Shown here: positions 1 through 12,303 of the stretch, piece by piece
Numbering within the stretch: the stretch's first letter is position 1
How the letters are laid out: each line of letters begins with the position of its first letter
Source of the DNA: Astrocystis sublimbata
Taxonomy: Eukaryota; Ascomycota; Sordariomycetes; Xylariales; Xylariaceae
Direction: 5' to 3'
Assembly (NCBI GenBank): GCA_022453515.1
Contig: JAJNNY010000049.1
Coordinates: forward strand, 124,001 to 188,000
Length of the DNA: 64,000 bases
Made by a program: the position numbers and the translations under genes
Notes under the pieces: generated by a model
What the model was told of the DNA's origin: nothing
The model's input: only the letters and a program-made list of their open reading frames with translations
Database searches by the model: none

Positions 1-605
1 TCCACTCCCATCAGCTTCGAGCGCCCTCAAATACTGCAACGCAGCACTAGGTCCGCGCTGCTGGCTCAAAGCACAATGGAACACGACAGTTTCTTTATCG
101 GCGAGCCGCCGCTGCAGCGTCGGCATGGTGGCGTCGAGGCTGCGCGAGGGGAAGTGCAGCGAGGAGCGGATGTGGCCGCCTATGTGGTCTTTATCATCAT
201 CAGATGAAGTGTTAGTGATAAGTGATAAGTGTCGTCGGTCGGTATGAGATGTGGGATTGGTGTATAGTGAGATGAAGGAGATGAGTGAGGGTGTGTGGAT
301 ATGAAATGGTGAGAAGAGGGGGGTAAAGGTAAAAGTACAGGTTATGTAAATGAGTCGAGATGGATATAAAGAGAGAAAAAGTGATGGGAGATGATCCGAA
401 GTCAAAGCTGTAAGAAAATCAAAATGAACTCACCATCATCTCTCACATCCACAATAGCAATGCTGCCGCTTTCAACAACCCCTGCTCCTGCTCCTGCCCC
501 TCCAGACGTAGATGTAGACGTGCTCGCCGCATCCGCAGCGCGCAGCATGCCCGCAAGCTTCGATGCGGAGATGCGCTCGAGACTCGATATCGTTATGAGC
601 GACAT
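1..605 (-). CDS. Rhodanese-fold Cdc25-like phosphatase (Ych1/Acr2 type), 3' end cut by window
   Basis: Two exons are read on the minus strand: 605-434 and 188-1, with a 245-nt intron (donor GTGAGT at 433, acceptor AG at 190-189). The join gives VDVRDDDHIGGHIRSS, the strand-and-loop signature of single-domain rhodanese phosphatases. It is followed by HCALSQQRGPSAA, which contains the CX5R catalytic loop (Cys, then Arg six residues on). This family includes yeast Ych1 and the arsenate reductase Acr2; members dephosphorylate phosphotyrosine-type substrates or reduce arsenate. About 120 residues are visible and the C-terminus lies beyond position 1. I chose the ATG at 605 because the domain starts about 30 residues later; an in-frame ATG at 668 is also possible. 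Phosphatase versus arsenate reductase activity cannot be told from this fragment. Confidence 0.78.
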
Positions 606-1449
606 GGTCTTCAACTTCCAAGGTCCTGGTAAGAGGCGGAATATGGTTGATGTTGTATGATGGCGCAATATGTAGATAAGATCCCGTCGATGCAGTTGGA
701 CGAGTCCGTCCCTTTCTCAGTTTCGAAAGTCGCTAACCTGCTAAGGGTCGCAGCTCGCTTTAAGGGCTCCTGCGTACCTGTGCTAAGGTAGCTCAGAATC
801 AATGACAACGAAGCGTGGATTGAAATAATTTCATTTACGTGTGAAAAATAGAGATCGTAAATGAATGGAAAATCGTGTCTTTGCGACCGTCGGTATATGC
901 GTCGCAATGCAGAATCAATGCTCCGTCAGTCAAGTTGTTCAGTCTCCAGCTTCCTACCATGATGCTCACCTGAGCAGATCCGGAGTTGCCATACGCTAGA
1001 TGCATAATTCGCGATTAAAAGATACCCGATACCGGCACATCACCGTCTAAGGGGAAAACTTTCAGAGAACCCCCAGGACTCTCTCCAGCTTAGGGGAAGT
1101 AAGACAAAAAGTTGACCACATCAAATCAACAACCTCAAGGATCACGATGTAAACCAGTTTTAGAAAATGCCCAAAGTTGTCTCTTCCTAGGTATTTAGGT
1201 AAAAGAAGTAACTAAACAATGCAATGATAAAACTCCATAGGGTTCCAACCACTCCCATTCTACAAGTAATGATGATGATCCGGAGGTACCTTGGTAAGTA
1301 AACCACAAGAAAGCGGCCTCATAGGATCAACTCCCCCCTTTTCCATCACCATCCCCATCACCCTCTCCTATCTCATCACATACTCTTTCCCACCACCATC
1401 ACCACCCCCAGCCAGCACCAAGACTCCGAACCATCACAGCCTTGATGAA
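606..1449. other. Intergenic: promoter side of the rhodanese gene and 3' flank of the glycosyltransferase gene
   Basis: No convincing coding frame is seen. Open frames here lack family motifs and codon structure. The part nearest 606 should hold the promoter and 5' leader of the minus-strand phosphatase gene, and the part nearest 1449 the 3' end of the minus-strand gene upstream. Confidence 0.5.
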
Positions 1450-3042
1450 TCAAGGCCACATACCGTCCCACAAGAACAGCCAATTAGACCAATACTTGTT
1501 ATAATTGCCAACGATATACGACAGTCCATCGCCCTGCGTACCGACCTTATACGGCCGCGTCCACACCCCGCCCGTCTTGAGGTGTCTTTTCATCGCCACA
1601 TGCACGCTGAAGCTAGACGGCTGCACTCCAATAAAGAACTCGCTGCCCAGCAACACGACGTAATCAATCAAGCCCTGCTGATCCCACGTGAGCGCGTCGA
1701 TCTCGTCGAGCTCGTCGTCGCTGAGGAGATCCATCTTGGTGACGATGCGCATCTGCGCCATCTCGACAGCGCCGTCCATGAGTTTCTCCGCCTCGGTCTG
1801 GTTTCCCGTGGCGAGGTAGGCCGTCTGGTATCCCTTTTCCTTGGCAAACTTCATGTACGCCTCCGTCTGCGTCTCGTACTTGGGCCAGAAGCCGAGGGCG
1901 TCGCTCTCGGTGCGCAAATGGATGCCGAGAAAGGCGCCGTCCTTGGCGCCGTCGTCACGCGCGAACTTGTGCATCTTGGCCAGCGTCCGCTTGCCTAATT
2001 CGATGAACTTGTCGTTGAGCTTGAGGATGCCGCCAAAGGTGCAGGCCAGCTCGGGCCCGTCGCGGTAGATCTGCCAGTCGAAGAGCACGCCCCAGTTGAA
2101 GCGGATCAGGCGCGGGTGGTCCAGCGTCGGGTAGTGTCCGAACTTCTCCTTATGAAGCCACTTGCGGAACGTCTGGCCGAAGCGGTCCGTGTGCCGGTTC
2201 TGGTCCCAGGGGTCGCAGCTCTCACGGTTTCCGAAGTCCTTCGGCGTGATGTTGCTGATCTTGGGTTTATCTTTCTCCTTCTCGGGCAGTTCGGGGATGT
2301 CCGTGATGTTATCGTACAGGGTGATCTGCGGGCACGACTCGGCGAAGGCGTCGCGGAAGTGCTGCTCGTCGAACATGTAGTCGAACGGTAAGAAGTCGGT
2401 GAACAGATCGGACAGGTTCTCCTCGTTGCGCTGCCGGATCTTGGGGATGGTGAGCCCCGTGGCGCCCGACTCGATGGCGTACCGGATGCATGTCTGGATG
2501 TAGTTCCGGATGTTGCCGATGCCGCCCGAGTTGTTGTCGCATAGGAACACGAGGCCGTCGACCCATTCGGTCTCGTCGCAGAGGCGCCTCAGGGGCCAGC
2601 TGACGAAGGGCGCGTCGGGCTGGGAGAGGTCGACATCGCTGTCTGGGAAGGTGGGCAGGTATTCCTGGTACGAAGCGAATTGTTGTTTTTTCGACGAACC
2701 CCCTTTTGGTTTCGAGTCCGAGTGTGAGGACGAAGATGCTTTAGAGGGTGATTTAGATGGTGATTTGGAGTCGGGCAGTGGCTCGGCTGCTGGCTGCTCC
2801 GACGCATCGGATGCAGAGGACGATAAACCAGCCTTCTTGGCCTCGAGCCAGTCGAGGGGACGGCGGTAGGGATAATCGCGGGGATCAGGTAGTCGGAAGG
2901 TCCATACTGCAATGAGGAGGACGATGCAGAGCGCCGGGAGGAAGATGCGACGACGAGGCATGAAGCCTAGGAGAGAATTCAGATAGCCATTCTGTGCCAT
3001 CACGGGAGAAGAGAGGAAGGGCGGCGGCGCGAAGGGTTGCAC
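1450..3042 (-). CDS. Type II membrane protein with O-fucosyltransferase-like fold
   Basis: Single-exon gene, 530 aa. A short cytoplasmic N-terminus is followed by a basic RRR and one hydrophobic segment (residues about 33-49). Next comes a Ser/Lys-rich stem (about 75-120), then a lumenal domain. Within it, NNSGGIGNIRNYIQTC (about 170-185) looks like the glycine-rich donor-site loop of GT-B O-fucosyltransferases. GIHLRTESD (about 373-381) matches the HLRxExD element of the GDP-fucose O-fucosyltransferase superfamily. This architecture fits a Golgi or ER glycosyltransferase; donor and acceptor are not predictable. In-frame Met codons at residues 15 and 28 could also start translation, both before the membrane segment. 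A long plus-strand frame lies antisense to the 3' half and is a shadow. Family assignment is moderate; enzyme activity is inferred. Confidence 0.65.
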   Translation of the reverse strand: MQPFAPPPFLSSPVMAQNGYLNSLLGFMPRRRIFLPALCIVLLIAVWTFRLPDPRDYPYRRPLDWLEAKKAGLSSSASDASEQPAAEPLPDSKSPSKSPSKASSSSHSDSKPKGGSSKKQQFASYQEYLPTFPDSDVDLSQPDAPFVSWPLRRLCDETEWVDGLVFLCDNNSGGIGNIRNYIQTCIRYAIESGATGLTIPKIRQRNEENLSDLFTDFLPFDYMFDEQHFRDAFAESCPQITLYDNITDIPELPEKEKDKPKISNITPKDFGNRESCDPWDQNRHTDRFGQTFRKWLHKEKFGHYPTLDHPRLIRFNWGVLFDWQIYRDGPELACTFGGILKLNDKFIELGKRTLAKMHKFARDDGAKDGAFLGIHLRTESDALGFWPKYETQTEAYMKFAKEKGYQTAYLATGNQTEAEKLMDGAVEMAQMRIVTKMDLLSDDELDEIDALTWDQQGLIDYVVLLGSEFFIGVQPSSFSVHVAMKRHLKTGGVWTRPYKVGTQGDGLSYIVGNYNKYWSNWLFLWDGMWP

Positions 3043-4542
3043 TAATAGACACGCTGTGGCACGGGCCCGGGGCAGGGCGCTAGGGCGCGCGGGGGGCGCT
3101 GCTGCTGCTGCGGCGTGGCGTCGCGCCAGCCGTCACTTCGGGCTTAGTCTAGGGCCACGTCCCCTGCCGATCGCCGACGATTAGCGGGTGCACTCACTGC
3201 CACTCACTGCCCCGACCGCAACGTCCTGCCGACAGGTAATAGGAGGTACCTACCTGATAGGTAACAAGAGGTGAGCAGTTGAGATTCTAAATACTAGATG
3301 CGAAACGATTGGGCGCAGCACGACGGAGTAGAGTAGAGTAGGTATGGTACTAGACGCGAGATTATGGAGATGATAAGAAGCTCAGATGATGTTCGAACAG
3401 GTGAAAAGGTTTTGGATTTGGTTCAAGTTGACTGACTTATTGACGTCTTGTGCAACATGAAAAACATCAACGGCCGGCAACAGGCACGCAAGCCTCTCCT
3501 TCCCGTTGTTTCATACTACCTATCGCCCACAATCTTTCCTATCTCTTGACTCCGATCCCGGTTATCGGCACGCAATTGCTTGCAAGATAGACCCAAGATG
3601 GACCCAAGGTGAAGGCGCCTGTGTCAGTGGACGTCATATCCTATCAGGTCCCGCGCTCTTGTTTGGACTCAACCTGTCTCTCATCGACAACACAATCTCG
3701 TGAGATCAAGTTCAATTATTACATGCTTGTTTTGAATTGATCCATACATACCCAATAATAAACACTCCGGGGAGCCCCAAGGGGGCCAAGAGACTCAATA
3801 TTGAGCGTTGATGACACACTTGGTAAAGTCAACTACCGATGGCGAGAGTCATTGCGGAGTTTTACTATTCGCTAGTTGGCGAGGCTGTCACAGAATGTCT
3901 AATAAAGTGCTCAATTGCGCTACTTGTAAGATGGAAAACGTGCTATATACTACCTAGATTTCGGTGACCTCACCTGAATCTGATACAAGATTTTGAAATA
4001 AAGAGTAAAACTCTACAGCCACTCAATCATAATTGGTTCAACTTGAATCTGATGATATCCCCTTAATACCTACCTGGTATACTTCACTTGTAAAAATGAA
4101 TAGCCTTTAGCAGAGAAGGAGCAACTACAGACTCATTTCTCTTAAGGGTGCAAGTACACTCCCAACACCTCGAGACATCACTACTCACACGTACTACAAC
4201 AATTCACGCGACTCATTGACACAAACATTAACCCTGCCAATCGACTCGTCTTCGTAATCCATTAACACTGTATAGTAACCATGCCCTCTCCCCAGGCCAC
4301 AAGGTCAGGTATATAACAGTACTAGCAGTAGGTAGCAGGAGGAAGGAATAAGTCTACAAAGCAACGCATAGCACAACAGCCCAACGCCAACGCATAACAT
4401 GAACGCCCAGCACGAAAATAGCAGTAATCCAGCCCCAATGCCAACCAACCATCCATCGTCATCACCGCCTTCCTCGGGGTATCTCAACATCTCGATCTGC
4501 GACGGGGTCGAAGAGCAGGGAAAGCAAGCCTCTGCCTCTGCC
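3043..4542. other. Intergenic, about 1.5 kb
   Basis: No supported gene. The first part is GC-rich and should be promoter and leader of the minus-strand membrane protein gene. It contains runs of the word TACCTACC/GGTAGG near 3245-3265, which recurs in intergenic DNA throughout the window. The rest (3700-4300) is AT-richer with no open frame of note. Confidence 0.45.
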
Positions 4543-5451
4543 TCAGCTCTCGCCTTCGTTGTTTTCGTGCTGCGTCTGCTCGGAAGCCTCTGCCGAGGCT
4601 CGCTCTGGGGCTTTTTCGTTCTTTTTCGTTCTTTTCTTTGTCCCCTTTTCACGATATGTTTTATCATATCCTCGCTGTTTCTGTAGCCTTTCCTCCCGTC
4701 CTCCCGGAGTAGCATCCTTATCCGCTCTGGTTCTGGCTGCATATGCACGGTTTTTTCCTCGAATTAACTCTGGGTTTCTCTCCATCACTCTCTGTCTGTA
4801 TTGACGTTTTTGTTCTCGTACTCTTTCCTTTTTGGCTTCGGCTTCGGTGGCCGCTTGATCTTCTTCGGCGGTGTTCTCCTGTTCGAGAGGTTCTGCCTTA
4901 GCTCGCTCTAAGGCTTTTTCTTTTTTTTTCTTTACATAACGTTTGTTACATTCTTGCTGTTTCTGTAGCCTTTCCTCCCGTCCTCCTGGAGTAGCATCCT
5001 TGCGTGCTCTAGATTTGGCCTTTCTGACACGGTTTCTTTCTCGAAATCCCTCTGGGTCTCGCTCTTTGTATTGACGTTGTAGTTCTTGCCATCGCTCTGG
5101 GTTTTTCTCTATCCATCTCCGTTGGGCTAGACGTTTTTGTTCTCGTCGTCTTTCCTTTTTAGCTTTGGCTTCGGCGGCCCCCTGTTCTTCTCCGGCGGCG
5201 TCCTCCTGTTCGAGAGGTTCTGCCTCAGCTTGCTCTAAATTGTGTTGTTCCTTTCTGTGATAACGTAGACCGTCTCGTTCTTGTTCCATCTCGTTTTGTT
5301 CGTCTGTCATGTTCCTCCGGCGTGATTGCCCCGTTTCAAGGAGCTGTTTTGAAAACCGCTCCGGGTTTTGTAAGACTTCCTGGTGAGGCGAGTTTGAACG
5401 ACTTTTCTGTCGGGTTCTCTTCCATTGCCCCTCTTCGGCGTCCTCTTCCAT
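4543..5451 (-). CDS. Hypothetical charged repeat protein; frame stays open back to the ada2 stop codon
   Basis: From the first ATG (5451) the frame gives about 302 aa, ending in TGA at 4543-4545. I do not recognise the family. The protein is Arg/Lys/Glu/Gln-rich and built of repeated blocks: KKER.REQKR, then a basic stretch with NPE, then KDATPGGREERLQKQ followed by Tyr/Lys-rich residues. The block occurs twice clearly and a third time in part. It looks helical and could bind nucleic acid, but that is a guess. The frame does not begin at 5451: it remains open upstream to 5691 through an almost purely acidic stretch (Glu/Asp, with nine Asp codons in a row), directly abutting the TAG of ada2 in the same frame. 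It may therefore be an independent gene, a readthrough extension, or a decayed fusion. No expression signal is visible. Confidence 0.35.
   Translation of the reverse strand: MEEDAEEGQWKRTRQKSRSNSPHQEVLQNPERFSKQLLETGQSRRRNMTDEQNEMEQERDGLRYHRKEQHNLEQAEAEPLEQEDAAGEEQGAAEAKAKKERRREQKRLAQRRWIEKNPERWQELQRQYKERDPEGFRERNRVRKAKSRARKDATPGGREERLQKQQECNKRYVKKKKEKALERAKAEPLEQENTAEEDQAATEAEAKKERVREQKRQYRQRVMERNPELIRGKNRAYAARTRADKDATPGGREERLQKQRGYDKTYREKGTKKRTKKNEKAPERASAEASEQTQHENNEGES
4586..5240 (-). repeat. Degenerate tandem coding repeat, period roughly 290-330 nt
   Basis: Near-identical stretches recur. The segment at about 4671-4735 matches that at about 4958-5020 (CTGTTTCTGTAGCCTTTCC and flanks). 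The segment CCTGTTCGAGAGGTTCTGCC near 4878 recurs near 5206. A weaker third copy lies near 4580-4625. The repeats stay in one reading frame, so they are repeat units of the protein. Confidence 0.6.
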
Positions 5452-5551
5452 TGCGTCCTCTGTGTCCTCGACTATTGCTTCCTCGGCAGCCTCCTGTAAT
5501 GCTTCCGGATCGTCCTCCCCTATTTCATCCTCGAAGCCTTCCCAATTCTCT

Positions 5552-5690
5552 TCGTCGTCGTCGTCGTCGTCGTCGTCGTCCGATAGTTCTTCCTCAGTGT
5601 CCTCCAGTATTTCCTCCACAACATCCTCCCCATCACCCTCATCCTCATCCTCATCCTCTTCCTCATCCTCATCCTCTTCCTCACCGGCAC
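5552..5690. repeat. Trinucleotide and hexanucleotide simple repeats (Asp/Glu-coding)
   Basis: A (GTC)n run at 5552-5581 and a CCTCAT/CTTCCT-type run at about 5636-5690 lie immediately behind the ada2 stop. Read on the minus strand they code poly-Asp and mixed Glu/Asp. Confidence 0.8.
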
Positions 5691-5691
5691 T

Positions 5692-7459
5692 CTAAGCCTT
5701 CCCAATCCAGCCCGAATTGATGAAGAAGTCAAACACCCTGCCCCCCTTCTGCGTATCCAGACGACAGATCTCCTTGACCTGTTTCTTCTTGAGACTGCCG
5801 TTGCCCTTGAGCGCCTCCTTGAGCACCTGCTCCTTGATCATGAGGTACGGCTTCGGCTGCAGCCGCGACACCTTGCAGAGCTCCACTTCTTCGGGCGTCA
5901 GGAGGTGCAGGTCCGGCGCGTTGTCCTCGCTGAGCGCGAGCGGCTGCACGCCCGAGATGGGCTGCGAGATGTACCGCGGACGCGTCTGTGCTGATGTTGA
6001 GGTCCCGTTGGTGACGACACCGTTGGTCGCCGCTGCTTCGTTGTTTGAGTGGCCGTTGGCAAGCGGCTTGGACTCGTCGTTCGCAGATCCATCCGGTGCC
6101 GTCTGTGAGGAAGGAGTGGTGCCGTTGACACCGTTTGGTGAGGGCCGGAAAGGAAGCTCGGGCGCCACCAGGAGTGCGGCCCCGCTGGGTGGGTCGGGCT
6201 GGACGTTTTGCTTCGAACGTTGCGCCGATGCCATCCGCTCGCGGTCCATGGAACCCATTGGCACGGCTTTCTGTGCCCGCGATGCCTTCTCCTGCTCGTA
6301 CTTCTCGCCGCTGCGGAGGTCTCCGATCTTGAGATTTCTCCACTCTTGCAGCTGGGTGATGGCTTGGCGTAGATTGAGTTCATCTAGTAGGCCCTGGCAT
6401 AGTGATTCGAAGTCGTCGTGATTCATCATGCGCGCGAACGGCTTGGCCTTGTTGATGAGGTCTCGTTCCTCCTTGGATCTCTTCTTCTCGAGTTTTGTGT
6501 TTTCTCTGTAGTCGAGTAGGTTGTGTTCGAAAATGACCTTTTTCCGATCCACACGTTGTGTCAGTCGGCAGTTGTAGATGTTCATGACGGTCAATTTGAG
6601 CTCCATCTCGGGCTCGAGTTCACCGGATCGGGGATTGACGCCATCACCGGGGTCGAATTGCATGAGCTGGACGGCTTCCTCGGCCTCGTTGGCGTACTCG
6701 GTCTCGAACTCCAGACGGCCAGGCATATATCCTTGAATCTCGTGACACGAAGGTACACTGGCTGTGGGCTTGGTCTTGGGCGGCATGGGTGGGGCTGTCC
6801 TCTGCGCCTCGCGTCGCTCCTCTATTCTGCGTTTCTTGTTCGCTTGGAACTGGTCTCTTGATATTTCCTGCGCTAGTTCCATATCGTCTGGTCGGCAGCG
6901 TTTTGGCAGTGGGAAGGATGGTGAGTCGACGTATACTTTGAGGTAGTGGTCGCGGACCTCGTCTTTGTGGCGGAAGCCACCTATGTGGTTTGCGATATCA
7001 CCCCAGGAGCCGAGACCGTATATCTCGCAGCCTTCGAGTAGAAGGAGTTCTTCGTCGGCGCCCCAGTCGCGATCGAATATGGGGATGGAGTTCTGTTCGA
7101 TGACTCGGTAGGGGTGGGTGGCAGGTTGGTGGGAGCCGCTCGAGGCGCCGTTGGCGAAGCATTGTACACAAAGGTCATACTCGTTACAGGCGCTGTGAGC
7201 GCATCTAATGCGGACCTATAAGGGTGTGAGCACGGGGGACGGGTGTATTTTGGGTGAGGGGTAGTGTGTAAGTTGGCATGGCATGGCAAAATGAGTAGGG
7301 TCATTGCTGCGCACAGAAAGCTTGATGCCGTTAAGGCTGGGGGCGCAAGGGTCGGACGAGACTTACGGTTGATGTGATATCGGCGGAACACACGTCGCAC
7401 ACATATTTGACGCCGCCTTCGCCGCCGCGGTTGGCGGTCTTCTTGCGTATGACGCCCAT
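5692..7459 (-). CDS. ada2: Ada2, SAGA/ADA transcriptional adaptor
   Basis: Two exons (7459-7367 and 7215-5692, intron 151 nt) give 538 aa. Exon 1 begins MGVIRKKT and enters a ZZ zinc finger (CDVC at residues 21-24, continued as CAHSAC and CVQCF after the splice). A SANT/Myb domain follows ([33 protein letters not shown], roughly 70-125). Then comes the central ADA region, with the [20 protein letters not shown] signature, and at the C-terminus a SWIRM domain ending [13 protein letters not shown]. This order and length match Ada2, which docks the Gcn5 acetyltransferase in the nuclear SAGA and ADA complexes. The intron splits the ZZ finger. The ending at the SWIRM helix is the normal one for Ada2, which argues that the TAG at 5694-5692 is the true stop despite the open frame behind it. 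Confidence 0.95.
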
Positions 7460-10072
<2,613 letters not shown>

Positions 10073-10215
10073 GGCCCATCATGCATTCCTAGATCTATTA
10101 TTTATATATTATACTCTTATTGGGTATTGTTAAATCGCAGAGCATTACGGTACCCCCACATCAACCATCACGCGCCTCTACATTTATTCCCAAACTCAAC
10201 TCTGTATTCCTACGC

Positions 10216-10904
10216 CTACGCCTTCACATAGAACCCATACTGCGACACCATCCAGCAAATCCCCACCGACGCGAAGAAAAACGGAAACAGGATCGGCGGC
10301 CCCAGGTACGCAGTCCTATACACGGCAAACTCAGACCCGAAATGGAACAGCGCGACAACATATGTCCAGATCGCCATGTTGTATACAGGGGCCAGGTGCA
10401 GGTGGTAACTGGCGTAGAGCCGCACGACGGCCGAGATGAACGTGTAGGTGCCCATCAGACGCGCCGCGAGCGGCGTCACCTGGTCGGTTGTGCGTCCGTC
10501 TTTTGTATTGGTGCCGGCGGGAGTAAGTTTGCGCGTCGAATCTTCGGGTTCGAAGCTGGGAGTGCGCGCGGGTAGAGTGGCGTTGGGGATGAATTGTCCG
10601 TTGTAGAGGCGCCGCGAGTAGTGCAGAGTTAGGTAGTTTTGGAGCGAGTTGCCGACTGCTATTACGGAGAGCTGGGGGGAGGGGGTTGGTTAGTTATTCT
10701 GAATGTAGGTAGGTAGTTCGGGGATTGTAGGTTTGTGATGCTTGGTCGGGGATGTCGAGTAGTGTCGAGTAGTGGTGGGAGAGAGAAGGGAGGCGCGTGT
10801 GCAAATTGATTGATTCATTGATTGCTTACCCCGAACATGTAGTATGGCAGGTAGCCCTCGCCAGAGGGCAGGTAGTCTTTTAGCGTGTCGATTACGGCCG
10901 CCAT
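10216..10904 (-). CDS. erg28: Erg28, ergosterol biosynthesis scaffold protein
   Basis: Two exons (10904-10830 and 10671-10216, intron 158 nt, phase 0) give 176 aa. The N-terminus LPSGEGYLPYYMFG, the following SVIAVGNSLQNYLTLHYSRRLYNG, the LAARLMGTYTFISAVVRLYASYHL helix and a final hydrophobic hairpin match Erg28. This is a small ER membrane protein that tethers the C-4 demethylation enzymes of ergosterol synthesis. A hydrophilic insert of about 30 residues (rich in Pro, Thr, Asp) lies between the first and second conserved blocks; inserts here are common in filamentous fungi. Four hydrophobic segments are visible. Confidence 0.92.
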
Positions 10905-11268
10905 TGTGCTATTCTGGTCAATGGATGTGTCAATGTGCACAACGCAGAATCTGGTATTGGAACCTGTCAGGATGAGGCTATCACGAAATACTATGGGTAC
11001 AGGGATCAAGACAGGTCCCTGACATGAAGTCGTTATCGATAGGGCGATTGTTAGGCCTTGTTACCTAGGGACCGTCGTCCAATGACCTCATTTCAATAGC
11101 TCGAAGATACAGGCAGCTACCTCCTACACCCATGCAGAGCTGACCAGAGCAATGGGCACATTTTTGTACACTTAGCAGAACAATAGAATGCTCCCCAATA
11201 GGTTCACACTTAGGTTAATCCAAGTTGGAACTTTGAAGTTGTCACCTAGCCTACTCAGGTACTACTAG
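10905..11268. other. Intergenic between erg28 and the kinase-like gene
   Basis: Promoter side of erg28 and 3' side of the minus-strand kinase-like gene. No coding frame; contains several TACCTAG/CTACTCAGG words near 11240-11280. Confidence 0.5.
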
Positions 11269-12303
11269 CTACCTAGTAATCACAATGCCCACTACCCCAG
11301 GCCAAATTTCATCGGTCATGGAAATATTCAACTTTATCCCCGTAAGCTTCTTAACTTTATTGGCCATCACTGCACCAATAGCAACATGATTGGTGGATGA
11401 TGCAGCGACATCCTTGAAGTAATCCGGGTTGCCCTCGCGATAGAAACACGGGTCCGAGTCTAGTCTCGCCGCTCCGAAACCGATTCGACGTACCTCATAC
11501 CCATTTTCATGATGTCGTGTCACCAAGACATTACTTGGTCCAGAGCCTTCGATAACGCCAGCGCGGTTGATCTCTACAGCTAGATCGGTTGCCGCTTGCA
11601 CAATCTCGGTCCACACATTGGGTGGCTCTGCCGGTAGCTCTGTGACCAAATCTGAGAGTTTGAAGCCGTTGATCTTCTCGATCAGGATCCCGGGCACTTG
11701 GAAATAACATGGGTCAATATCCGACGGGGCAGAAGGCATCTGGAGCGTGACAGCTTTGAAAAACCGAGGGATGCCGCGACCTTGGAGGGGTTTCATCTTG
11801 TCGTAAGCCCGGACTTCGCAGCTGTATCGCTCCATTGTCTTATAGTAAAATATAGCCTCTTGTTCGGCCAATATCTCTTGCTCGGGCTTTATCTCTTCCT
11901 CTTCCGCTTCTGGAAGATCCTGACCCATACGATACATCAAATCCTCATGCTTGTGACGATCCAGAAACGGAACCAGCATCCCGCTGCGAGCAAAATCCCA
12001 AAAGGCAGCTTCCGACCTCTCGTTGTGCGGCTGTGGCTCCTTGCGTGGCCTTGGGTCACACACCAGTCGTTTTCGGACACTGCCGAAGCGCCGGTCGTAG
12101 AGTTTGAGGATAACCTGCTCAATAACAACGCCGTCTTTGTGCAGGTTCACCGCGACGACTGGCGAGTAGTGGAATGGGTACTCATGTGTGATATCAGCGG
12201 ACAGTTCTGTCCCGTCGGAGTCTCTCAAAGTAAGGCTCTGGCCCACACGATAGGGATTTGGCGTGAGGCCTTCATCTTCTGGCTTGTCTACTTGGGTAGA
12301 CAT
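11269..12303 (-). CDS. Fungal protein-kinase-fold protein with degenerate catalytic motifs
   Basis: Single exon, 344 aa. The layout is that of the fungal kinase-like (APH/PKc superfamily) proteins. VILKLYDRRFG (about 64-74) supplies a beta-3-type lysine, and there is an acidic linker at about 131-146. The segment GILIEKINGFKLSDL (about 205-219) resembles the hinge region. VIEGSGPSNVLV (about 250-261) sits where family members have an H-x-D-x4-N catalytic loop, and IGFGAARL (about 274-281) sits at the DFG position. The catalytic Asp of the loop and the Asp of DFG are both replaced (Gly/Ser and Gly), while the loop Asn remains. It is probably a pseudokinase. No partner gene is evident; it is divergent from the ketoacyl-CoA reductase gene. 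Confidence 0.6.
   Translation of the reverse strand: MSTQVDKPEDEGLTPNPYRVGQSLTLRDSDGTELSADITHEYPFHYSPVVAVNLHKDGVVIEQVILKLYDRRFGSVRKRLVCDPRPRKEPQPHNERSEAAFWDFARSGMLVPFLDRHKHEDLMYRMGQDLPEAEEEEIKPEQEILAEQEAIFYYKTMERYSCEVRAYDKMKPLQGRGIPRFFKAVTLQMPSAPSDIDPCYFQVPGILIEKINGFKLSDLVTELPAEPPNVWTEIVQAATDLAVEINRAGVIEGSGPSNVLVTRHHENGYEVRRIGFGAARLDSDPCFYREGNPDYFKDVAASSTNHVAIGAVMANKVKKLTGIKLNISMTDEIWPGVVGIVITR

Noticed and set aside
1291..1998. 235-codon plus-strand open frame
   Set aside because: It is antisense to the 3' half of the glycosyltransferase gene, is Leu/Arg/Val-rich, and has no motifs; a codon-bias shadow.
4399..4804. Plus-strand frames opposite the repeat ORF
   Set aside because: They mirror the repetitive minus-strand coding sequence and have Ser/Phe/Leu-rich shadow composition.
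5647..5694. A 45-nt intron that would remove the ada2 stop and fuse it to the downstream ORF
   Set aside because: It would delete the conserved end of the SWIRM domain and is shorter than any other intron in the window.
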